Below, piece after piece: positions 42,054-54,000 of a stretch of DNA of 64,000 nucleotides. The notes under the pieces are model-generated. The model made no database searches. It saw only the letters and a list, made by a program, of their open reading frames with translations, and was not told the DNA's origin. The DNA comes from Mermis nigrescens (taxonomy: Eukaryota > Nematoda > Enoplea > Mermithida > Mermithidae), in assembly GCA_036768485.1 (NCBI GenBank), contig JAVLUZ010000167.1:496001-560000 (forward strand), read 5' to 3'. Both the position numbers and the translations under genes were made by a program. The number at the start of each line of letters is the position of its first letter. Within the stretch, counting starts at the first letter, position 1.

Positions 42054-45000
42054 GTAAGTTGTGTTATGTGTGAGAATAAGTTACCGACTTGAGTCGGGAT
42101 TAGGCTTTTAGATGGGAAGATGAGGCAAAATTAAGGCCAAAAATGAAAGAAAAACTATCGAAAATTTTCTTTACAAATGCTTGCAATTGACCAGTAACCG
42201 TGTATTTACATGAGTTTTACGCTACCTATGCCCATATTTTAGCATTTATACCTCTTTTAAGGTTGTTTTGGCCCAAAAAAGCTCATAAGCTGACCCCCAG
42301 ACTGGTTGACCCCGCTCCGCAGACTGGACATACTATGCATCGGTGATCAGGCTGGACCATAGGTCCACAGCATGGTTGGCAGAAAGTTCGTACCCCACAA
42401 CAATTCGTTCCCTTCACAACGAAATATGCACGTGACATGGAGCTTTGGGGATCTAGACCCCCAGAATGGAAAAGTGGGAAATTTTCGGGAAAATGAGGCA
42501 ACATGAAAGCCAAAGGGTGAAAATTTAAAGTTTTCTCCAAATTGCTCCAAATTGACATGAAACTGTGTATTGTATTTTTAACGCTTTTTTAGTGCTTATA
42601 CCAGTTTTTGAGGTCATTTTGGCCCAAAAAAGCTCAATTTTTGACCTTAACCTAAACCGACTGCCTCCCCCAGATGGGCCATGCTGTGCATCTATGGTCG
42701 TAAACTTGTCTCCCACAACTCGTCCCACCATATATAAAAAGGTTCAAAATTTTGGGTGGGGGCTCCCCGGCTATTTTTCGGGGCTGGGGTAAATGGCCTC
42801 AATTTTAGGCCAAAAATCGCCGAGAACGGCCAAAAATTTAAATTTTTTCCAAAAATTTGGGGGGTCAAAAATTTTCTGACTTAGGGGAGATGGTAGGTGA
42901 CCAACTTTGGGTGGGGAGATCCCCATCCCCCTGTTGCATGTATGCGTCCCACCGCAACTCGTCCCTGGAACTCCTTTCTTATTAAAATGATGAAAAATAT
43001 TGTATGAAGAATTTGTCGTTTTTTCAATTATTTATGGCATTTATATTAGGTAATCGTATCATTTTCATTTAACTATGTGATCACATGTATTGTATCACGC
43101 AATACCAACATATATTGTTGATAAGTTATAATGCAATCAGCTCATTAATAATGTTTAGCTCGTTTGTTACTTGTCAATAAGCACTATTTTGTAGTCTCAT
43201 TGGCGATTAAGAATGACGCGCTATGGTAGATATGTTCAGCTTGTGAAATTTACATAATTTCCACACAGTTGCAGCGTTTTATGGCATAAACAGATGCACT
43301 TTTGTGTCTTTTTCTGTATATTTTGTAGAATTGGAACAATCGGATAAATAAAACGCTGTTTAATGAATAAATTTTTATTAAGATCTGTTTTATTAATAAA
43401 TTCTGATAGTGCGTGAGGGACGAATTGTGGCAGGTACGGATTGTGGGGGGTCGTGTTGTGGCGGGACGATTTGTGTTAGGGGCGAACTGTGGGGTACGAA
43501 ATTTCATGTATACCGCACAGCACAGTTTAGAGGTCAACCAGAGTTCTGGTTCGCTAAAACGGTCTTTGAACCGATATAAACTTCAAAAAAACCTTAAACG
43601 GCCTTAATCGACAGCTTCTGTCGATGTGGAACAATTCAAACAAAATCTTGATTTTTGTCTCTTTTGGACCTTAATTTTTCCAGAAATTATTTCCTTTTGT
43701 TCGTCTGTGATTCTAGGCTTCGAATTGCTGCGCCTCAGTCCCAATTGTATGACTGGTCAAAGCTCGCTTCGCATATCAAAGTGATCACTTTAAATTTTGC
43801 TTTGACTTTTAAATTGTGTTTCTTCACTCTCGTTTCTTTAGAGAAAATTATCCAAAAATTAATTGTGAGATGTCTTGCAGTATTTCTTGCGCACCCGATC
43901 CTTTGAAATTCACATTTTTGGGGATTTAGGCATATTCAGGCGCATTTGATGCCACTTTCAGGAGTTTTACGCTGTCGAAGATCAAATAGCGGCTGCTATT
44001 GATCCGGTCGAGACTGCGAAGGATTTTAATGGCATCTGCAACCAACTTATCAATCAGATTGGAGAATTTGCTGAAATTGCAACGAAATCGAGTGAGACAG
44101 AAGATGACAAGTTGAAAAAGGAACATCTGTTCGAAAATTGTCTGCTGGATTTGACAATTTTACGACGCCTAAATCGCTTGGTTCAGTTCAAGAATAAAAA
44201 GCATCGCGACAGCGTCCTGGAGGTAATTTTATATTTTTAGGGTAAAAATAGCATTGTTCAGCATTGTTGTACTGACATAAGGCAAACAAAATGAGATTTC
44301 AGAGTTAAGCAAATTTTATACAGTACATGAGTTCTTAAAAATAGACAAATGCATGTCCCGTACGCTTTTCGAAAAAATTGTACCGATTTTGCTTTCGCAC
44401 AAAGATTTTTGGGTAGACAAAAACTGCAAAAAGGTCTAAAATTCCTAAGAGATTTCGACGCTTCGCGCCTAAATGAGTAATTGTGTTTTTTATTTTAGTT
44501 GAAATTGCATTTAGAAAGGAAAATGTCACATTTTTCGGCGCTTCGCGCCGTTTGAGTCAATTTTTAGCATTTTTTTGTCGTCAAAAACCCAAAAATTAGC
44601 TAAAATTCACTGCCAAATATTGAAAAATTTTGCTTACCGCAGTGAAAGCGCGACTGTTACCATATTACCCGAAAATTTGCATGTACAAAATGTACACAGA
44701 CTCTTGGGGACCATTTTTGTACATGTGCAAAGGGACCTCGTACAAAACAAAACACTGGGGTGGACTGAATCCGCCCCTCCAGATCATATATACTGATGAC
44801 CTAAAATAGGGTATTGGTTCTTTTGCTCTCGCTGCGTAAACATGAAGAATATTTCCCAAAAATTGGTCTCCAGTCTCCACCCTCCAATGGCGGATTTAGA
44901 GGGGGCCGGGGGGGGGCAGAGCCCCTTGTCGTCAGAAAATATTTGGACGCAATGAAGGATAGATGTGTATTTTTGAATTGTTTTAGCCATTTTTGTCATG

Positions 45001-48000
45001 ATTTTTCGAATTTTTCCGGCGCTGCTCGCCAGGATATTAACTCATTAATGACGTTTATTGACTCTTTTGGTGTCCTAAAAAACTTAAATTCCTGTCAGAA
45101 AAGTAGTTTTTGTACATAACAACGATTTTGTAGCATTCTCAATGATTTTTCGCATGTTTTTATCGGCGATTTGTGTCGATTTCTGCGTGAATTTTGCAAA
45201 TTTTTCACAAAACCTTTGGAAAATTTCGAAAATTTTTTACTTTTTTACATCAGAAACAATTCTGCCTATCAAAAGACAGCGAAAAATCTGGTACGTTGAA
45301 CATAATATACGAATTTTTGGGCAATGTTTGACACTTTTAGGAAAATTTGGGTTCCGCCCCCTGTAAGAAAATGCTGGATCCGCCATTGTTACCCTCAGCA
45401 GTTCAGTTCAGTTGTGTTGTCTTTGCCACTCAATGTATTTTCATACTATTCTATGAGCTAAATGAAATTATTTTGCATTTTTTAACAGGAACGGCAAAAA
45501 GTGGACGAACTTTATTTGCAATTACAGAACTTGCTTTACGAAGTATCGCACATCGAGCAAGAGGTTGCTCGTTGTACGGATGGGAGGTACAAAACAATTC
45601 ATATGGGGCGCACGCAGGATTTTTTCAAAGAGGTTGGTCCAAAATTGGCGACCCTATATTTATGTCCGCCCGGGCACCAAATAAACTGCATTTTCTGACG
45701 TTTCCGAATATGCTTCACCCGTTAAGCTCGTAAAATTCGATTTTTTCAAAAAAATTATTTTCTTTTATGAGGCTATGAAAAATGACATACTTTTTGCCGC
45801 GCTTGGGCCCAAATTATAGAAAATAATGATCGTATGGCGTGAAGCGCCGAAAATGTTGAGATTTTTCACTTTTCATGCATTATTTTACCTTTCCAGAAAA
45901 TTTTTGGGTTAAGGGAGGCGGCCGCCCTCCTGCGTACGCCCATGGGTGTGTATACCTTTGCATTGAAATCAACTTTCAATTGCGTCACGTGTGCGTTTTA
46001 GCATCGTGCACACTGCACAGAAATAGGCTAGCTTTTCCGTGCAGACATTATCTAAAAACTTATGGTGAAGCACATTAGCCTTTTAAACTTTTATCGTCAA
46101 TCGGAAAAACGGGTTTTACTAAGAAATTGCGGAAAAAGTTCGTTTTTAGTGAAAATTGATTGAGTAAGATTTTGAATTTTCTATATCTTGTTCAGATGCC
46201 CAATCCTGCTTGACGGCATTTTGTTTTTTATTTTTTGTACGCATGTTTGTCATAGAAAATAGGACAATTTAATATTATTTTCATATCCAGAACATTTTTG
46301 GGGCTCTTAAATACATTAAATTTAAAATTTTCATTACCAGGTGATTCCATTGATTTACATAGGCAACAGTAATACGCCACTTGTTTTTTGCTCAGATGTC
46401 CTTTTTCATTTTTACTTAAGTATGTACTAGCCTTTTCTTCATGTTTCTTCATTTTAGGTCATCGCACGACGATATAGAATTAGTGTCCGTTGATCAGTTC
46501 TACAAAGAAGCCGACTCATCTATTTGCAAACCCGTATAATTATTTTTTCTGTAGCCATTTTTGTTGTAGTATTATCAGGCACCTTTCATTGGGGAATGGG
46601 GTGAAGGGGGTTAGGATCCCCCAGAATTCAGAAAAATCGGGAAAACAGGACTTTTTTAACCTTATTTTGTGCTATTTTTGACGTTTTTGAGTCCTCCCAA
46701 AACATGGTATTGGTTCCCCAAAATAGGATGGCCAGCTACGTGCCTGAGTATTATTAACAATGACACGTTCTTAGGATGATACCAGATGCGATCCTCATCA
46801 ACAGATGCTCGCTCGTTTATCTTGGGAACTAGAAAGCAGAAAAATGTATTTTTTACGACATTTTGCTCGTCGGTGTGCATAAAATAGAATGAATCCTTCA
46901 TCTTTAGCTTAGCTAACCGAATCGACTCGATTAAACAAGAAAACGAAAAGATTGAAAAGGATATAGAATCGAAGCAAGCTTTGCTAGATACGCTGCAACC
47001 AAAGCTAGAAGCCCTATTGGAGGCAAGTTGCTGATTAAATTTTTCACGTTTGAGTGTGCAAATCATAGCACAGATAATAAATAACTTATTTTCTCATTGC
47101 GCTTCGCCAAATTTCCATTTTTTATTAGTCGTCATGCTCGTTGATTAGCCAGTGATTTGGCCATGATTTTTTAATTTTTTTACAATTTCTTTATAATGCT
47201 CATTTTTTCTTATTAATTTTCAATACCTGAGGATTGGATATGACTTGATTAATAATGGTTTGTTGAATTTTTTTCAGTATTGCTTTGCCAAATAAGACCT
47301 GCGCTCTCTGTAAACTTTACATAATATCGCGTTTGTTGCCTCAGTTTAAAGCGCATTTACAGTCGATTCTAAAAATTACTGGCAGAGTCCTAAATTTGTG
47401 GAAAGTGTTATTACCTAATGTATTTACTACTTAGTCACCATAAGTATGCGTAGACGCACGGTAGATAAATGTAAAGACGAATCTCTGGGATAGGAGACTA
47501 ATAAATTACATGTACGTGGGGAGGTTTTGATTGTTTTATTTGATCCTAAGAGGACAAAACACAAAATTTTCTGTGGAAAATAATGTAAAATTGAGGCCAA
47601 AGACGGTATTTTTGCAAAAGTGCTCGAAATCGACCGTAAACTGTCAATTAAATATGGCAATTTTACGTTATTTAAACGTTCATACCAATTTTTACGTTCA
47701 GTTTAGCCTAAAAAAGCAATCTGATTGACCCTTCTAACCAACAATGTGGTGCATATGTGGTCATAAACCCAGGTATACGCACATACGTACATATGTATCA
47801 CGAAGGGATAGTTCGTTCAGCACGTCGATTTTAAGAGTTAAATGAATCGAACTCACTTTTGTTTTGATGTTCTGACGTTATGATTGAGGTGAGACGAACA
47901 TTGCGACCTCTCAGTGTCTACTAGTTATTGCTTGTCAGTTCTATGAGCCAGAATATTACTATTTTTATGTGAATGCAATAGGTCATTTTTCACTAGTTTG

Positions 48001-51000
48001 GCTGATTGTAATACCTCTTAGTATGACCGGCTAAACCCTTAAGATTTAAATTATTGTGTTCATACATGCAAAGGCTCGAAATTTCTGATAGAGGATCCCG
48101 GCCATTTTCAGGGATGGGGCTTAATGACCATACATGATCTTGGGGGATTCAACCCCACAAAACTTTTCGCCACCTGCAGACATTTTTTCTTCTCCCCCCA
48201 GAATTGGCGATTTTCCCAAATTTTTCTGACAATTCGTAAAAAAGTATTTTTACATGCTTTTGGCTTTCTGTTCGTTCAAAAAAAATTTTCCGCGCTTCGC
48301 GCCATATTTTCATGTTTTGGCCTATATATTGTTCAATTTGTTCGACTTTTTTGGTTTTTTCGAAAAATTTATGTTTTTAGGGATGTCCCGGGGCAGAGTT
48401 TTTAGCCGGGGCTGGGGCTAGGTCTCATACCCCGACGCCGGGGCCGGGGCAAGATGTTATGTATACTAATGTATGCTGACCCTATTAGTTTACACTTAAG
48501 ATCATTTATGGTAATTTTTCACCATAGTTATTAATCGTATAACTGTGAAAAAGGGATTAATTTTGTGTTTCTCACCGTATAAAGGCTTTAAATTAAAAGC
48601 TGTAGAATTCAAAGAACGGCTTGAAAAATATTAATGATGCTCGTGATACTGAATCAGTCCAATTAAATGACAATTGTTAGCGCTAAATCTCGAATGTGCA
48701 ACTATTTTCAGATTATCAAAAGTTCATGACTGATTTCCGGGGAGGTCAAGAATTGCATGGTAATTTAAGAGTTAATAATAGAATACCCACATCACTAAGG
48801 ATCTAAGCTCTCAATTGATGATTTCAGTTTTTAAGAAAAATAGAAATTCTCTGCGATGCTACATGCTCGTCATTTTATTTATGGTAAAGATGAATTTTTC
48901 TCCTAAAAAAATCAAACAAAATAAGTATTTCAATTCATAGTATGCATTTAAATCTTTACAATGATCAATTTTGTTCCAATTTACACTTAAGAAGACCGAG
49001 GACTATGAAAATTTATAAGTTTTCAGTAAAAAAACTGTTAATTCATTTATTGATCATATGCGTTGCAAAGACTTAACCAATTCTACATTTCCTATTTACA
49101 ATTAGTGGCGTCTTCCAGCTGTACTAAGCCATGAAAATCGTAGATGTACGAATTTTAAGCACCTTTTTGCAAAAATTGTGGCTGATGCGATAAATATTCC
49201 CGACAGCACAAGCTTGATTTCCGAAAAATTTCGTAAAATCGTGAATTACGAAACGGTATTTATTTATGATTTTAGGTCAGGGCACCAAGAGCTGCGATCG
49301 CAGCATGGAATCTCGCTTCCTTCTAAAGCTGATCGTTTAATTAATTTTATGCATTCTATCTGGTCAGAGTTGACAGATCATCGATTTTCATTTATAAGAT
49401 CTGGCAGAATAGAATAAAAGTTTATTCGTCATTAGATTTATGCTAACTACTTATTTCGAGATGAACTATAGAAAGTAATTAATGAATCGCAAATATATCA
49501 ATGATAGAATAATAGTTATATTAATACTAAATATTACTAGATTTATTTATCACTTTTCTAAAAGTAAAGCGAATACGCTGAATTCAAATTGCTTAAGTTG
49601 GGTCCAAATCTACATTTGAGCTATAGAAATAATTCAACGATCAAATTTTGCTATTTGAATTCGTTAGTATTCTGAAATAAGCCATTTGTTTGGTTTCTCA
49701 CGATGTAGATTTGAATTGTACGAATTTAAACACCTTTTTTGCCAAAATTGAGGCTGATGCGATTAATATTTCCGACAACACAAGCTTGATTTCCGAAATA
49801 TTTCGTAAAATCGTGAATAACGAAACATTTTGAAAGAGAATCTAAGAGTTATGCAATTGATTACAAATGTTTTAGCCCCGGCCTGGAGCAAGTCTTGCTC
49901 CGGCCCGGGGCAGGGGCATAAGCCCCGACACCGGGGCCGGACCTGGGGCATCCCTAGTTTTTTTGCCCTAGAAAGATAGAGCATTGTCAGAAACGCCAAA
50001 AAACGATGTTTTTGACGCGTATCCATCGTTTTTGGGCCCGAAAAAGACACTTTAAAGTTCTTCCCCCAGAATTCCCATGCAGTGTATGTCTGTTAATGAT
50101 TTTATACTTTTTGGCGAACAATGGCAAATAAAACATTCAAAAATGGCCAAAATCGGAAAGGGGTCAAAATTTTTCGATCTTCGGGGATGAAGGGGACGAC
50201 CAACCTTGAGTGGGGGATCCCCCATCTCCTGTTGCATGCATGATTGTATGTCTGTAAAGCGACTGTTGTGCATGATCGTTTGATCTTTTTTAAGTCGTCG
50301 CGGCCTGTTCAAGAATTATTGGGTATGAACTACGAGAAAGAAGTGGAACAATGCAAACTTTCTAGGCATTTGCCGGAACCGCTCTTCTACGTCTACGTGC
50401 AAACTATGGCGTACAAAGAAGTCTTTGGTAATTCAAGTGTACACTATTACGTTATTGATTCATGTACTGTCAGAAATCTGGTCAATCTCGACGAAAGTCA
50501 TTCTTCAAAAAATATAAGATTTTGAACGATAAAAAAGGGTGAAGGGCTCGATTTTTTCTTTTTCGACTTATGTAGTCTTATGTTAAGCTATCATTTATGC
50601 AAAAATGTCGCAAAATAGTTTACGAGAGTTTGTAGGTAAACTGAGGTTTAGATATAGGGCCGGCAAGTTGCGAGATTTTTCACAGAATGCGTACTTGGTC
50701 AAAATCTATTTATTTTTCCATAAATAGTATTTATATCTTGCCGCTCTAAGTTATTGATTCAAAATTTTCTCAATGATAGCACATCGGAATGTACGAAGTA
50801 ATTTATTAAATGGCGCATTTGTCGGTCGATGTATGATGTCGTGTTAAAGTTCAGAAGTTGTTGAAGTTCACTCCTAGAAGTCCAGCTGGTTCGCAAATAA
50901 AATTATCATACAATTTCTTTCTTCTTTTCATGTACTTCTGCAATTTAGTTAATTTTTATCTATCCAGTCTTTTCGATTACTTCGAATATTAAATGATTTG

Positions 51001-54000
51001 CTATTAATTTACTGTAAATGTCTAGGCTACTTTACTTTTTGATATGCTTCTTGTGTGAAGCGGAGATTGGTGTTGTCGAATAGTGCAAGATTAGTCGTCG
51101 TGCCTTGTATTTGATTTAAATTTGAAAATCATTCTTATGTATGCAGGCATACATTATCTTGGGGAGTTAGGGGTTTCAGTCCCTTCCAGAAAATTTTTCA
51201 CCCCCTCAGAAATTCTCCTCCCCAGAATTCGCGATTTTCCAGAAGTAGTCAAAAACTCGTAGATAAGGTTCTGTTTTGAGCGTATTAAGCTGTCTCTTTG
51301 CTCAGCTTGGCGCTTATTTTATTCAATTTATTTGAATTCTTGTTTTTTTTATGTTTGTATGCTCTAAAACGATAGAGCACCGTTGGAAACGCCGAAAAAG
51401 ACGTATTCGACGCATATCCACCATTTTTAGAACTCAAAGAGGCGCTTTTTATTTCCGACCCCCAACCAGAATTCCCATGCTGTGCATTTATGTATGCAGG
51501 TAGGCGCTTTTTCATTTTGTGTACCTAAAGCTACTTGGAAGTCGAAAGCGCTTCTCATCAAATTAATCGACCTTGCATATTTTAGGGGTGTAACTTGAAA
51601 AATTAATATTTAATTCAATATGAATGATTTTAAAAGTTATTTAACTGTTACTGAAATATTCTTACATTTTTGTATCATAGATGACAAGCTAACTGTAACC
51701 ATAGAAGGTGATATCGAAAATGCTAAGAAAATAGAAGATGCGGCAAAATCAGGAGGTAAACTATCTAATTGAAACATTAAGTTAAAACAGAGAGTACTAA
51801 AAATTTGACAATATTACTAGGTAAACAAGGGGAAAGCGATGTTGACGACGAAGAGTCAGAAAACGGAGAATCGCAGGGTCAGTCTACGATTCTGAAACGT
51901 GTCGTCAAACAAGGTCGACGAGCTACAGTATCATCGATAGTGGATCAGCATGCTGACGATATTTTGGCATTGCACCCCATGCGGCTAGAATTCAATATTC
52001 ATTGCAAAGGTAAAAGTGGAAAATTAAAAGCGATACATTGTGGGCATACAGTGTAACAGGGGTTATGGAGGAATCTTCCCACCCAATGTTGGTCGTTCCC
52101 CCATCCCTCAAAGCCAGAAAATTTTTGAAACCCCCATTTTTGGAAAAGATTGAATTTTTCGGGAGACCCCCACCGAAAATTTCGAGCCGTTACATGTATG
52201 ATTGCGAGGGCACGACAGGCTGACAATTATAGGCTTGGCGATTTTGTCAAGAAATCCATGTTTACTATATGTGCAGCTAAACGTAATTGATTTTGAAGAA
52301 GTAGCAAGTAGAGCCAGGCTCGTTGCTGGCCGTCCTATTTTGGGGGGACCAACACAAATTTTTGGGGGACTAAGACCAAAAAGGCCAAAAATAGCACAAA
52401 ATAACGTTTAAAAAGTCCGATTTTTCTGACCCCCATTCCCCCAGAGATACGTGCCTGAGTAGAGGAAGCGAATACATATTTGGAAATCTGTTTTTCAACT
52501 AACTATAATTGTAGGAAGCATTGTTTCAACTGTAAGTAGAGCTTTCCATACCACAATTGATTGAAAACTTCTTAATTTGCTGAAATTTTCAAATGATATT
52601 AAAACGTAAAATCGAAAGTGTCTCACTTTAGAAAGTGCCTTGTCTTACTATCCACACATTAAGTGAATATTTTCATTTGTTATTTTTGTTTTCGAACGTA
52701 CGTTCATTGCAAATCAGCGACAGAAAGCTTAACATGATTAAATCGTCCGTTCAAAAAGCGTATTTTTGTACTGTTTTACAGACAAAGCTATCGTCAATGT
52801 GCAATTTTGCTTCATGCCTTACCTTGGCATCATATCAGTAAAATCTAGGCTAGAACTTACAGCAGATTTACCGAGAGCCATTGCATCGGCTGGGTAAGCT
52901 TATGTTTAAATTTTATCTACATACATAATTTGTGTATATTTACATAAGATGCATGTAACGGTTAACTTTTTTGGGCTTGATTACTTATCAATTTTTAAAG
53001 GGATGAATCGAGAAACATATTTTTGGTCGAAAATGAAAAAATGCACCTTTGAGGGCTTAGAAAAGCAGAAAAGCAAGTTTTTGCTTGAAAAAATATGGAT
53101 AGACTCTAAATGATCGAATAATTAGATGTCTTGCTAAGACTTTCGAAATGTCCTCTATGTATTAATTACAGTTTCTTATTGCGCAGTTTGTTACGTATCT
53201 ATCTACATTAAGGAAGTTAAATGAGGTACATCCTTTTAAGAGATCTGCTATCTGACGAGACCATTTTAATCAACCTGTTCGAGCATGATACTGGAGAAAT
53301 ATGTCCGAATCCAGTTGGAAAGGCTAAATTGGAGCATTTCAAGTAAATTGACGTTTTTTTATAAATTCACGTTTTTGTCTTTTGTATTTTTCTCGCTTGA
53401 TGTTATTTTCATTTTTCTTAAATTTTACTATACTGTTTTGTTTACTTAAGTCAGCTGTGAGCTGAGCTGTGACGTTCATAAACCAGATATTTTGTTCTGA
53501 CAGTTTTAATTTTATATGAATGTATGTATTTATACATTAGCATCTGGCTCAATTAGTTGAACTGAAGCATATTTGCCTAGTAAATAATTACTAACATGAC
53601 TTCTATTATTTTGTTCCAACCAGACATGCACAGCATGGGAATTCTGGGGGGGGTGAAATTTTAAAGTGCCTTTTTTGGGCCTAAAATGATTGATACGCGT
53701 CAAAAACATAGTTTTTTTGGCTTTTCTGACGATGATCGATCTTCCTAGAGCATAAAAACAAAAAATTTAGAAAAGAATATTTAAAAAGTCGAACAAATTG
53801 AACAATATATACATAGGTCAAAAAATAAATACCTATATGGCGCGAAGCGCGGAAAATTTGACACTTTTGAACAAATTTTCTACGAACATTCAGGAAAATT
53901 TTGGAAACTCTAGAAAAATTGCTAATTCTAGCAGGTGGAGGGGGTGTAAAAATTTCTTCGGGCTGCGGGGTGAATGGAATTTAAACTCCCCCTCCCGAAG

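Larger units (their letters stand above)
48061..50242. mobile_element. Family D MITE, copy 6, outer shell of a triple nest
   Basis: CATACATGCAAAGGCTCG to GTTGCATGCATG; flanks ATTGTGTT and ATTGTATG (6 of 8). Split by family G (48129-50093). THOC5 intron 6. Confidence 0.82.

Noticed and set aside
49178..49417. Coding gene on the plus strand
   Set aside because: It lies within the hAT remnant, is partly duplicated nearby and matches no family I know.
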